A DNA stretch of 42,653 nucleotides from Bacillota bacterium (GTDB lineage: Bacteria > Bacillota > Clostridia > Acetivibrionales > DSM-1351): NCBI GenBank assembly GCA_023412275.1, contig JAEYNY010000025.1:1-42653 (forward strand), read 5' to 3'. Of this stretch, positions 15,486-23,971 are shown piece after piece. Under the pieces are notes generated by a model that did not search any database, was not told the DNA's origin, and saw nothing but the letters and a program-made list of their open reading frames with translations. Position numbers and translations under genes: made by a program. Each line of letters begins with the position of its first letter. Position 1 is the first letter of the stretch.

Positions 15486-16284
15486 AATATTTCTTACCTT
15501 CCTCTTTAGAATTGGCCTTAATTCCGCAAAATTGCTTTAATGAGGATAAAGGCTCCAAACCGTTTATTCTGGCTCTTTTAACTTCTTTGGACAGAATCAG
15601 CTTCATTGCCTGGGTGAATCGTAGACTTAAGCACAGTGCTTCAATTGAAGCCTTTTCTTCCTCTTGAGGCAATTCACCAGAACTTTCATTCAAATGTATT
15701 ATTTCCTTTATTAAACTATCAAGAATAGGCATGTTCATTTCAATATACCCTTGAAGCTTTGCCTTATCCAGATTATCAGGTTTAAGGTAATCTGATATTA
15801 TTTTTAGTATAAGGACGTTATGGGCAAAGAAAAACTTTTTGGAAGCCTCCATGATACCGACGGATTCCATGTCGCAGAATATTTCCATTTGTTTAGTTAC
15901 ATCTGTTGCTTTTACAACCTTTGGATAGCATTTAACAGGTATCTGGGGAATTCCTTCACCGAAAAATACATCGGGGTAATAGTCCCTTTCAGTATCTATG
16001 TCGGTAACCTTGTTTACAACCAATAGACTTCCTGCTTCAAAACGTTTGCTGTTTGTACCGCAAAAGCCGATATTTATTAAAATATCGTTTTCCCCGGAAC
16101 CGTATTTATTATATAAAAAAACTGAGGCCATGGCACTTTTCAGTTTTCCTACACCACTAACAATTAAAGCAATTTCCGAGCATTTATAAACAGAGTAGGG
16201 ATGTATTTTCATATCTTTTTTTAGTTTAAAATAATCAATAATAGGGGCAGCTTCCAGCATTAGTGCCGTCACAATAAATATCAT
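15445..16284 (-). CDS. nucleoside phosphorylase/MTA-SAH nucleosidase-like protein
   Basis: 279 residues. The start at 16284 is chosen because GGGAG lies 7 bases upstream; an ATG six bases earlier overlaps this site. The N-terminal two thirds follow the PNP_UDP_1 fold: IFIVTALMLEAAPII, the phosphate/ribose loop VSGVGKLKSAMA, NIGFCGTNSKRFEAGSLLVV, VTDIDTERDYYPD and DMESVGIMEAS, the equivalent of the EMEGA ribose-binding motif. The pattern is close to futalosine hydrolase and MTA/SAH nucleosidases. The last 80 residues (about 190-279) form an extra helical, charged extension. It is the first gene of the operon and overlaps the SPL-like gene by 41 bases. Likely reaction: cleavage of an N-glycosidic bond in a nucleoside. 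Confidence 0.78.
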   Translation of the reverse strand: MIFIVTALMLEAAPIIDYFKLKKDMKIHPYSVYKCSEIALIVSGVGKLKSAMASVFLYNKYGSGENDILINIGFCGTNSKRFEAGSLLVVNKVTDIDTERDYYPDVFFGEGIPQIPVKCYPKVVKATDVTKQMEIFCDMESVGIMEASKKFFFAHNVLILKIISDYLKPDNLDKAKLQGYIEMNMPILDSLIKEIIHLNESSGELPQEEEKASIEALCLSLRFTQAMKLILSKEVKRARINGLEPLSSLKQFCGIKANSKEEGKKYFEYIITKIRQKSV

Positions 16285-16477
16285 ACGCATTCTCCCGTTA
16301 TTATGTTATAGCTCAATATGAGCATAAAGGAAATTATATCAAATTTACAGTTTAATGGAAAGATGCTGCAAGATTTTAATGTAAACACATACCTGTTGAA
16401 AGATAAATAAGTGTAATATAAAATTAATCCATATAAAATTATGTAAACTTCTTTCTTTTCTTTTTTTGGAGGGTAAA

Positions 16478-17629
16478 ATGTATAAAAAGATATTTTCTTG
16501 CTTCCTTTTAGTTTTTTTTATCTTTGGGATGCTTGCTCCCGGAGTTACCATGGCAGCCGATACTACGTCACTTCCGGCAGGTTCTATTGCATTATATATC
16601 GGAAGCAACAGAGCTTATGTAAATAATACAGAGAAATTAATTGATCCTATGAACGGTTCTGTTGTACCAATTATTCAAAACAGTCGAACTATGCTGCCTG
16701 TTAAGTTTATTTCTGAAAACTATGGTTGTACTGTTCAATGGGATGGGGCAAACAGAAAGGTTATTGTAAAATCCGGTGAAAATACAGTAGTATTGCAGAT
16801 AGATAACAAAATAGTGTATAAAAACGGAATAGGGTTTTTAAGCGATGTTGCTCCGTTTATAAAGGATAACAGAACATATATCCCGGTGAAAGCACTATCG
16901 GAAAGTATCGGCAAAAATGTGTTCTATTACAGTAAACTTATTCTCATAAGTGAGCCGGAAACAACCTTTAACAGCGCGATAGACCAGACGCTTATTGGAG
17001 AAATGCTAAGCAAATATACAGAGCAAAAGCTGACTGTGGAGCAAATAGCAGCCTTTGATAAAAGTACAGTAATGATATATAGCTTAGATAGTAACAAAGT
17101 TCCTTTTTCTCAGGGAAGTGGTTTTTATATAGGCGAAGGGGTTATAGTTACAAATTATCATGTAGTTAAGGATGCACAGAGCATTATTATAGAAGCTGAA
17201 AATGGAAGCCAGTATGAAATAGCCGGGGTGGTGGAATGGGATCAGACATTGGATTTAGCCATGCTCAAGACAAAACAAAAGCCGGATATGATTCCACTAA
17301 AGCTGGGTTTTAACAAGACTTTGGTAAAGGGGCAGGAGATAGTAACTATAAGTAGTCCTTATGGTTTGAAAAATACTGTTTCAGATGGTATTATAAGCGG
17401 ATTCAGAAAAGAAGGGGATGTAAATCTCATTCAGATTTCTGCTCCAATTACTTTCGGAAGTTCCGGAAGCCCTCTTTTTAATATGTACGGTCAGGTAATT
17501 GGTATTAATTCATCAGGAATGGAATCAGGAAACCTGAATTTCGCAATATCCATAAATCACCTGTATAACTGGTATATGTCAAAAGTTGCAGGAAAAACAT
17601 TCTATGAGATTTCAATAAAAAGTGCCTGA
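16478..17629 (+). CDS. secreted trypsin-like serine protease with copper-amine-oxidase-N-like stalk
   Basis: 383 residues from ATG with GGAGGG 4-5 bases upstream. A signal peptide (about 1-31, ending near GVTMAA) is followed by a copper amine oxidase N-terminal-like domain (about 40-150; SRTMLPVKFISENYG, NRTYIPVKALSESIG), a common surface module of clostridia, and then an S1C/HtrA-like protease domain (about 195-370). The catalytic triad is visible: H228 in NYHVV, D259 in TLDLAML and S331 in GSSGSP. No PDZ domain follows, unlike DegP/HtrA. It is likely exported, acting at the cell surface in quality control or in processing. No operon partner is seen. A terminator overlaps the stop codon. Confidence 0.87.
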   Translation: MYKKIFSCFLLVFFIFGMLAPGVTMAADTTSLPAGSIALYIGSNRAYVNNTEKLIDPMNGSVVPIIQNSRTMLPVKFISENYGCTVQWDGANRKVIVKSGENTVVLQIDNKIVYKNGIGFLSDVAPFIKDNRTYIPVKALSESIGKNVFYYSKLILISEPETTFNSAIDQTLIGEMLSKYTEQKLTVEQIAAFDKSTVMIYSLDSNKVPFSQGSGFYIGEGVIVTNYHVVKDAQSIIIEAENGSQYEIAGVVEWDQTLDLAMLKTKQKPDMIPLKLGFNKTLVKGQEIVTISSPYGLKNTVSDGIISGFRKEGDVNLIQISAPITFGSSGSPLFNMYGQVIGINSSGMESGNLNFAISINHLYNWYMSKVAGKTFYEISIKSA

Positions 17630-17660
17630 ACTGTCCGTAGTTCAAGCACTTTTATCTTTG
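17617..17660 (+). terminator. terminator overlapping the end of the secreted protease gene
   Basis: AAAAGTGC-GAACT (17618-17632) pairs with AGTTC-GCACTTTT (17639-17653), followed by ATCTTTG. The stop codon lies inside the stem. Confidence 0.8.
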
Positions 17661-17671
17661 TAAAAGGTGTT

Positions 17672-18217
17672 TTATATTCCGTATTTGTTATTAACTTTGT
17701 CAAAGAATAGAGGAAGGTGCGGAGGTTGAAATGTCCAGTAAACAAATAATACACAAATGAGAGCAATAAGTAAAAATGAAAACCCTGCACCCAAACCCTC
17801 TGAATATCTGTAGAAATGAAGCCCTATGCATTGACCTATAATACTGGCCAGTAAAAAGATAAATATGTCTACATAAAGTGATTGTGTTCCGAATGCCTGA
17901 GTGTAAAAGTAGTAAAAAAACATCATTGAAAGTATGGAAGAAACAATGGAGACTAATAATCCTGTAAACCATAGGTTGGCATCTATTCCGTATTTCTTTT
18001 GTTTTGCAATATAATAAACTAACCACCATAGTAGAGTAGGAACCAGAAGCAGCTTTGCATGTTCCCACACACTTTCATTTACCGGGGAAATCAACCCTAC
18101 TAAAACTTTCTGACCTGACCAATCATATAAAAAATGAAAAATAGAACCTACTATGAATACAAACGGAATACCAATTAAAATCCATTTTTCAGGATGAGTA
18201 AACCTTTGTTTTTTCAT
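17672..18217 (-). CDS. DUF6512-type multi-pass membrane protein
   Basis: 181 residues with five or six membrane segments (about 10-32, 50-70, 82-105, 112-130 and 138-160). SPVNESVWEHAKLLLVPTLLWWL is a distinctive conserved-looking stretch after the first helix, known to me from DUF6512 membrane proteins of Firmicutes. No function is known. The C-terminus (PPHLPLFFDKVNNKYGI) is outside the membrane. It is a single gene divergent from the ABC exporter; the 190-bp gap between them holds the exporter promoter and operators. Confidence 0.7.
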   Translation of the reverse strand: MKKQRFTHPEKWILIGIPFVFIVGSIFHFLYDWSGQKVLVGLISPVNESVWEHAKLLLVPTLLWWLVYYIAKQKKYGIDANLWFTGLLVSIVSSILSMMFFYYFYTQAFGTQSLYVDIFIFLLASIIGQCIGLHFYRYSEGLGAGFSFLLIALICVLFVYWTFQPPHLPLFFDKVNNKYGI

Positions 18218-18308
18218 AATGTCACAACCTTTCTTATTATTGCACTATTAAATTTATGGTGGGGAAAACTGGAATATGACATTTGTTTTCTCATAGAATT
18301 TCATATAA

Positions 18309-18337
18309 TTGACATGACAGAAAGGATTTATTATAAT
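18309..18337 (+). promoter_or_regulatory. consensus SigA promoter of the ABC exporter operon
   Basis: Perfect TTGACA (18309-18314), 17-bp spacer and perfect TATAAT (18332-18337). Such a strong promoter normally needs repression; two dyads follow immediately at 18340-18368. Confidence 0.9.
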
Positions 18338-18339
18338 AT

Positions 18340-18368
18340 GTTAGGATTCTAACAATTAGGGTACTAAC
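18340..18368. promoter_or_regulatory. tandem TTAG-N4-CTAA dyads, probable repressor operator
   Basis: GTTAGGATTCTAAC (18340-18353) and ATTAGGGTACTAAC (18355-18368) each contain TTAG-N4-CTAA. Their centres are 15 bp apart and they cover the expected transcription start just after the -10 box. The arrangement fits a dimeric repressor of the MarR or PadR kind binding twice. No such regulator gene is present in the window. Confidence 0.7.
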
Positions 18369-18408
18369 TATTGTGGTGTTTTTGTTGAAGTCTTTCAGGG
18401 GGTAGATT

Positions 18409-20127
18409 ATGAATATTTACCGAAAGTATTTTAAAAAGTACAGATTTATGTTTTTGACAGCTGTGAGCTGTGTTTTTTTTGAAGCGGTTTGCGATTTACT
18501 TCAGCCTGCTATCATGTCCCGTATAATAGACAACGGTATTAAGAACAGCAGGGTGGACTCTGTTTTGAAGCTGGGAGTGTTGATGCTTATTATAACCATT
18601 TGTGGAGCAGGTTTTGCGGCTACAAGAAATATACTTGCCAGCAAGGTTTCCCAAAGATTTGGAGCTGACCTGCGTTACGATGTGTTTTCAAAAATAATGA
18701 ATTTTTCAGAAGAAAGTGTTGATAAAATAGAAAGCGGTTCCCTTATTACAAGGATGACAAATGATACAAATCAAATTATGCAGTTCGTGAACGGTATGAT
18801 GAGAATTTTCTTCAAAGCACCTTTGACTTGTATTGGCAGTATAATACTTGCTGTTATTCTCAGTCCGTTTATGAGTATTGTTCTGTTTTGTGCTATAGCC
18901 ATAATAGCAATTCTTATTATAATCAGTATGAAAATGAGTTACTCTCGTTTTGCGAAAGTCCAGATTGCAATAGACAGATTAAACACGACTGTACAGGAAT
19001 ACCTCCTTGGAATAAGGCTGGTGAAGGCTTTTGGACGGTTTAATGATGAAGAAAAAAAGTTTGATACAGTCAATACAGATTTATTTCAAAAGAGTGTTTC
19101 ATCTCAATTGGTAGTTTCATATTTTTCTCCCCTCATGTCATTGACAATCAGCACAGGTATTGCATTAATAATTTACTTTGGTAGTATTCTGTTCGGTAAA
19201 GGATATATTGAGGTTGGAAAGGTTGCAGCCTTTATAAATTATATGATGCAGATACTAACCTCATTGATTATGATAACGAATATTTTTAATACTTTTATAA
19301 GGACAAAGGCTTCAACTGAAAGGGTTGTGGAGATATTAGTAAGTGAAGAAGATTTCTCAGGCTTGGATTATAAGACAGTTATCAGTGAAGGAAGTCTGGA
19401 ATTTAAGAATGTCACCTTCGCATATCCCGGCGGAAGTGGCCTTCCGGCTCTGAAAAATCTTTCGTTCAGGGTAAATAACGGTGAGACCCTGGCAGTTATA
19501 GGCCCAACAGGCTCAGGGAAATCAACAGTTGCATGGCTTTGCCTTCATTTTTATGATGTACTGGAAGGAAGTATTTATATAAATGGCAAAGATATAAAAG
19601 AGCTGGATACAAATTATATAAGAAATAATATCGCACTGGCTCCTCAGAAAAGTATGCTTTTCACAGGTACAGTTTTTGATAATATAGCCTGGGGGATGCA
19701 GGAAACAAATGATGAGAGGGTTCTAAATGCAGCAAAACAAGCACAGGCAGATGAGTTTATACAAAAAATGTCAAACGGGTATGACAGTTTACTTGGTCAG
19801 AATGGAGTTAATCTTTCAGGAGGACAGAAGCAAAGACTCTCAATTGCAAGAGCGCTTGCGAAGGAATCCCCGATAATGATACTGGACGATTGTACCAGTG
19901 CCCTTGATGCTGTTACCGAGGCAAAGGTAAGAAGGGCATTAATAAGCACTGAAGATAAGAAAACTATTATTATGATAACTCAAAGAATTGGTACGGCAAT
20001 GACTGCCGACAAAATTCTTGTTTTGGATAATGGTATCAATGCAGGTTTTGGAAGCCACAAGGATTTATTGAATACTTGCAAGACCTATAGAGAAATTTAC
20101 GATTCCCAGATTGGAGGCGACTTATAA
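18409..20127 (+). CDS. ABC exporter half-transporter, degenerate-site subunit
   Basis: 572 residues: six-helix transmembrane domain (about 15-300) and nucleotide-binding domain (about 325-570). Walker A is GPTGSGKST at 365-373 and the signature LSGGQ is canonical. The residue after Walker B is Asp494 (ILDD) instead of the catalytic Glu, and the H-loop histidine is Gln525 (ITQR). These losses mark the degenerate ATP site of heterodimeric exporters such as LmrCD, BmrCD and TM287/288. The partner is encoded next, with stop and start sharing one base (TAATG). The complex probably exports drugs, lipids or peptides from the cytoplasm. Transcription starts at the consensus promoter with dyad operators. 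Confidence 0.93.
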   Translation: MNIYRKYFKKYRFMFLTAVSCVFFEAVCDLLQPAIMSRIIDNGIKNSRVDSVLKLGVLMLIITICGAGFAATRNILASKVSQRFGADLRYDVFSKIMNFSEESVDKIESGSLITRMTNDTNQIMQFVNGMMRIFFKAPLTCIGSIILAVILSPFMSIVLFCAIAIIAILIIISMKMSYSRFAKVQIAIDRLNTTVQEYLLGIRLVKAFGRFNDEEKKFDTVNTDLFQKSVSSQLVVSYFSPLMSLTISTGIALIIYFGSILFGKGYIEVGKVAAFINYMMQILTSLIMITNIFNTFIRTKASTERVVEILVSEEDFSGLDYKTVISEGSLEFKNVTFAYPGGSGLPALKNLSFRVNNGETLAVIGPTGSGKSTVAWLCLHFYDVLEGSIYINGKDIKELDTNYIRNNIALAPQKSMLFTGTVFDNIAWGMQETNDERVLNAAKQAQADEFIQKMSNGYDSLLGQNGVNLSGGQKQRLSIARALAKESPIMILDDCTSALDAVTEAKVRRALISTEDKKTIIMITQRIGTAMTADKILVLDNGINAGFGSHKDLLNTCKTYREIYDSQIGGDL

Positions 20128-21980
20128 TGGTTGGTGCAAATAAACCCGGAAACGCAGGCCATGTGCCGGGCTTGGGGAACAGAATGGGAGGGCCGCCTCA
20201 TCAGAGATTTCAACCTATGGCTAAACCGAAAAATAGTAAAGGTACAATGCTAAGGCTTATCAGGATGTTTGGCAAATGGAAAAGTTCGCTCATAATGGCT
20301 GCAGTACTTACTATTGTTTCAGCTTCGGTGTCACTTATCACACCTTTTTTAATCGGACAAGCAATAAATACATTTAATATTAAAACTGGAACTGTAGATA
20401 GAAATATATTAACTATAATACTGACCGCACTTATTGCTTGCTATCTTGTGAGCTGGATAATAGATACTTCAAATGGTATTCTTATGACAAGGGTTACTCA
20501 AAATCTTGTAAAAAGCATAAGGACTGAATTCTTTTCAAAGCTCCAGAGAATTCCTTTGAACTTTTATGATACCAGAGCCCACGGGGATACTATGAGCAGA
20601 ATAACAAATGATGTTGATAATATCAGCAGTACTGTTGCTCAGACAACTACGCAGCTTATTTCCAGTATTTTTTCAATTACAGGGTCATTTATTATGATGC
20701 TGTATTTAAGTCCCGTTTTAACCCTTGTTGCACTAATAACTATACCACTTGTTTTTATACTTACAAAAACAATAGCCCGGCACAGTCGAAAATACTTTAA
20801 AAGTCAACAGAATATCCTTGGGGTCCTTAACGGTGTAATTGAAGAAAATATTGTTGGATTAAAGATGGTTAAATCCTTTAACCGCCAACAGAAGGTTTTG
20901 GAGGAGTTTAAAGAGGTTAATGGCAAGCTTTGTGAGGATTCTACCAAGGCTCAGATTTGGGCGGGTTTTCTGATGCCCTTTATGAATGTAATTAACAATT
21001 TGAGCTTTACTTTTATTGCCTGTGCAGGTGGAGTGCTAACAGTTAATAAAATATTAACAGTAGGTGTTGTAGTCAGCTTTCTCACGTATTCAAAGCAATT
21101 CGGTATGCCTCTTAACAATATTGCAGGAATGTTTAACACAATTCAATCAGCTTTGGCTGGAGCAGAAAGAGTTTTTGAAATTCTGGATGAAGACGAAGAG
21201 GCAGCTGACAAAAAGGATATAAAGGAATTTTCTGATATTAAAGGTGAAGTTGAGTTTAGAAATGTTTCTTTTGCATATAATTCAACACGTAAAGTTCTCA
21301 ATAACATCAGTTTTCAGGTTGAACCGGGAGAAGTTGTGGCACTTGTCGGTGAGACAGGAGCCGGAAAAACTACTATTGTAAACCTGTTAACCAGATTTTA
21401 TGAGACCGATGAGGGAGAAATATTAATAGATAATACCAATATTACCGATATTTCAAGAAAAGACTTGAGGAGCTGTTTCTCTGTAGTTTTGCAGGACACA
21501 TGTCTGTTCACGGGTACGATAATGGACAACATAAGATATTCGAAGCCTGAAGCAACAGATGAGGATGTTATGGAAGCTTCAAAAATGGCCCATGCACATG
21601 AGTTTATCTCAAGGCTTCCCAAAAAGTATAATACACATATTACGGGAAGCTCGGATAATCTAAGCCAGGGACAGAGACAGTTGATTGCAATTGCAAGAGC
21701 AGTTTTATGTAATGCCCCAATACTTATCCTGGATGAAGCTACAAGCAGTGTTGATACTAAAACAGAAAAAGAGATTCAACTGGCTTTACTCAAGCTTATG
21801 AAAAATCACACCAGTTTTTTGATTGCTCATAGACTCTCTACAATACGTGATGCTGACAGGATTTTTGTTATAGGTAATGGCTGTATTCAGGAATATGGAA
21901 CTCATTCTGAGCTTATGGACAAAAAAGGTATTTACTATAAAATGGTAATAAACCAGATGGGACTTGGAGAAAATTTTTAA
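20127..21980 (+). CDS. ABC exporter half-transporter, catalytic-site subunit
   Basis: 617 residues, longer at the N-terminus by a Gly/Pro-rich cytoplasmic tail of about 40 residues (NAGHVPGLGNRMGGPPHQR). Six membrane helices (about 55-335) precede the nucleotide-binding domain. Walker A is GETGAGKTT from residue 408; Walker B ends in the catalytic E537 (ILDEA) and H568 is intact (IAHR). The signature reads LSQGQ (512-516) rather than LSGGQ. Because the signature of one subunit completes the site of the other, this odd motif faces the degenerate site of the first subunit: one active and one inactive ATP site. It starts at the last base of the previous stop codon and needs that partner. Confidence 0.93.
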   Translation: MVGANKPGNAGHVPGLGNRMGGPPHQRFQPMAKPKNSKGTMLRLIRMFGKWKSSLIMAAVLTIVSASVSLITPFLIGQAINTFNIKTGTVDRNILTIILTALIACYLVSWIIDTSNGILMTRVTQNLVKSIRTEFFSKLQRIPLNFYDTRAHGDTMSRITNDVDNISSTVAQTTTQLISSIFSITGSFIMMLYLSPVLTLVALITIPLVFILTKTIARHSRKYFKSQQNILGVLNGVIEENIVGLKMVKSFNRQQKVLEEFKEVNGKLCEDSTKAQIWAGFLMPFMNVINNLSFTFIACAGGVLTVNKILTVGVVVSFLTYSKQFGMPLNNIAGMFNTIQSALAGAERVFEILDEDEEAADKKDIKEFSDIKGEVEFRNVSFAYNSTRKVLNNISFQVEPGEVVALVGETGAGKTTIVNLLTRFYETDEGEILIDNTNITDISRKDLRSCFSVVLQDTCLFTGTIMDNIRYSKPEATDEDVMEASKMAHAHEFISRLPKKYNTHITGSSDNLSQGQRQLIAIARAVLCNAPILILDEATSSVDTKTEKEIQLALLKLMKNHTSFLIAHRLSTIRDADRIFVIGNGCIQEYGTHSELMDKKGIYYKMVINQMGLGENF

Positions 21981-21996
21981 TGGAGGTGTGTGCTGA

Positions 21997-22785
21997 ATGA
22001 AAAACATTATTATTACAGGGAGTACCAGAGGTATAGGACGTTGTATGGCGGTTGAATTCATGAAGGCAGGTTGCAATGTTACTATTTCAGGAAGAGGTGA
22101 AAGTATTCCGGAGGCAATTGCAAATGAGCTAAAAGAGTTTAAAGGTAAGTACATTTATGTACCCTGCAATGTTCACAGCATAAGTGATGTTGAGAATCTT
22201 TGGAACCAATCTGCTCAAAAGTGGGGCAGGATTGACATTTGGATAAATAATGCAGGGCAGAATTGTCCTCATGAATTTATATATAATACAGAAGCACCTT
22301 ATGTAGACAAACTCATTGCTACAAACATTAAAGGAATGGTATATGGCTCCCAGGTTGCGGCTAGAAATATGCTTGAACAGGGCGGAGGAAGAATTTATAA
22401 TATGGAGGGCCTTGGTTCAAATGACATGATTCAGGTCAAAACTATCCTTTATGGTACATCCAAGAGAGCGCTGACATATTTCACACGTGCACTGGCAAAG
22501 GAACTGGAAGGAACTTCTGTTAAAGCAGGGAGGCTGTCTCCAGGTATGATGCTTACTGATTTTCTGACTAAAACTCCTGACGGAGAAGCTTCTCCCGTGT
22601 TAAACGATAACAAATTTAAATTTATTTTTAATACTTTGGGAGATAGACCTGAAACAGTTGCAAAATTCTTTATACCTAAAATGCTTTCAGATACAAAAAA
22701 TGATTCTCATATAGAGTGGCTGACGAAAAGAAAATCGTTTGCAAGATTTTTATGTGTACCTTTTAAAAAAAGGAAGCTGATATAG
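21997..22785 (+). CDS. SDR family oxidoreductase downstream of the ABC exporter
   Basis: 262 residues. SDR landmarks are TGSTRGIG near the N-terminus, the NNAG motif (WINNAGQNCP) and YGTSK at the active site; the position of the catalytic Ser is occupied in NMEGLGSND, so the Ser may be displaced. The C-terminus (EWLTKRKSFARFL) is basic. The gap from the exporter is only 16 bp with TGGAGGTG in it, so it is part of the exporter transcript. It may modify an exported compound, but nothing in the sequence names the substrate. Confidence 0.82.
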   Translation: MKNIIITGSTRGIGRCMAVEFMKAGCNVTISGRGESIPEAIANELKEFKGKYIYVPCNVHSISDVENLWNQSAQKWGRIDIWINNAGQNCPHEFIYNTEAPYVDKLIATNIKGMVYGSQVAARNMLEQGGGRIYNMEGLGSNDMIQVKTILYGTSKRALTYFTRALAKELEGTSVKAGRLSPGMMLTDFLTKTPDGEASPVLNDNKFKFIFNTLGDRPETVAKFFIPKMLSDTKNDSHIEWLTKRKSFARFLCVPFKKRKLI

Positions 22786-22864
22786 TTTTTATATATTTTT
22801 TTAGTATATTTACATTTTATATGCAAATATTATAAATATCCAAAAAATCTTCGGGGGGATATTT

Positions 22865-23506
22865 ATGAAAAAGCTGCTATATATTAGTGTTAATACAAAA
22901 CCGGAAGAGTTGTCTTCTTCAAAAACAGTTGCAAGAAAGCTCATTAACAGCATACTAGAAAAACACCCAAGTATGGCTTTTGAAGAAGTAGATTTGTACA
23001 AAGAGCATATACCACAATTGAAATACAGTTACTTTGAAAGCAGGAGTGCTATTGTTAATTCTGAGGCTTTGGCAAAGCTGCCTCAAGATGAACAGAATGA
23101 AGTAAACCAGATAATTAAGCTGTGTGATCAGTTCAGAGATGCGGACATTTACGTAATTGCATCGCCTATGTGGAGCTTGTCCTTCCCGGCTCCCTTAAAG
23201 GAATATATTGATTGTGTTATACAGTCGGGTAAAACTATTGCTTTTGACGAAAATAAGCCTTATGGTTTGCTAAATGACAAAGAACGTACGTTTATATATG
23301 TACAGTCATCAGGAGCAAATATACCATGGATTATCAGACCAGCTCTAAATAAGGGATTGAATTATATTCACGATATTATGAGATTTTTAGGCATAAGCAA
23401 GTTTGAAGAATTGTTGGTAGATGGAACGGGAACTACAGAACTTGAGCGGCAGGAAGCAATTGAGAAAGCAACTTCAAGGATTGAAACTATGGTTGATCAA
23501 ATATAA
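22865..23506 (+). CDS. FMN-dependent NADH-azoreductase-like flavoprotein
   Basis: 213 residues with flavodoxin-like fold of the AzoR/NAD(P)H quinone reductase type (family length about 200-210). Features: KLLYISVNTKP followed by SSSKTVARKLI (FMN phosphate loop), ADIYVIASPMWSLSFPAPLKEYIDCV with the family PMW-N/S-F-x-P pattern, and YVQSSGA. The reaction is two-electron reduction of quinones or azo compounds by NADH with FMN. It lies 79 bp after the SDR with no clear terminator between, so it may be the last gene of the exporter operon. A terminator follows the stop. Confidence 0.85.
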   Translation: MKKLLYISVNTKPEELSSSKTVARKLINSILEKHPSMAFEEVDLYKEHIPQLKYSYFESRSAIVNSEALAKLPQDEQNEVNQIIKLCDQFRDADIYVIASPMWSLSFPAPLKEYIDCVIQSGKTIAFDENKPYGLLNDKERTFIYVQSSGANIPWIIRPALNKGLNYIHDIMRFLGISKFEELLVDGTGTTELERQEAIEKATSRIETMVDQI

Positions 23507-23542
23507 GGCTATAATATCATTACTTAATATTTCTTTTTAAAG

Positions 23543-23570
23543 CATGGATCTTGTGAATCCATGTTTTTTT
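23543..23570 (+). terminator. terminator after the azoreductase-like gene
   Basis: CATGGAT (23543-23549) pairs with ATCCATG (23557-23563) and is followed by a T run to 23570. Confidence 0.8.
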
Positions 23571-23608
23571 GTATGCAAAATAATTTCCAGAAATTTGAAA
23601 AAAATATA

Positions 23609-23638
23609 TTGACATCCATATATTGGAAGTGGTATATT
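23609..23638 (+). promoter_or_regulatory. candidate SigA promoter of the subtilisin gene
   Basis: TTGACA (23609-23614), 18-bp spacer and TATATT (23633-23638). It implies a leader of about 325 bases before the protease start. Confidence 0.65.
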
Positions 23639-23645
23639 ATTTTAA

Positions 23646-23971
23646 AGTGAATAAGGAAGCATGCTTTATTCATTTACTCTATAGGGTATCCTGAGTGGTC
23701 AGGAAATATCTTTACACAACGTTGTGCAAAGCATAAACGTGAAGTATCTGCAAGAAATATAAATTCACAATATGCCATTTTTATACGTATGATGCAAAAA
23801 TGCAAGTATGTATTATTGCATAAGAATTCTAAAGCAGCCGTGCTAATAGTTTTGTACTATGCAATTGAGCAGTTTTAATAATTATGTCATCAAATAAATT
23901 ATAGGTCAAATTATGTAGATTGTGGCACGGTCAATTAATAACAATAGCAAAAATAGAGGGGAGAGACATTT
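23646..23971 (+). other. long structured 5' leader of the subtilisin gene
   Basis: There is no gene in this stretch. By eye it can fold into a series of hairpins: TCCTGA/TCAGGA with a 4-base loop (23689-23704); CTTT-CACAAC/GTTGTG-AAAG (23710-23731); GCATA-GTGAA/TTCAC-TATGC enclosing about 23731-23776; and CATTTTT/AAAAATG following. I do not recognise a known riboswitch core. It could be a regulatory leader or a stability element for an abundant secreted-protease mRNA. Confidence 0.5.

Noticed and set aside
17700..18068. Second minus-strand frame inside the DUF6512-type gene
   Set aside because: It is out of frame with the membrane protein and has no start signal or family pattern.
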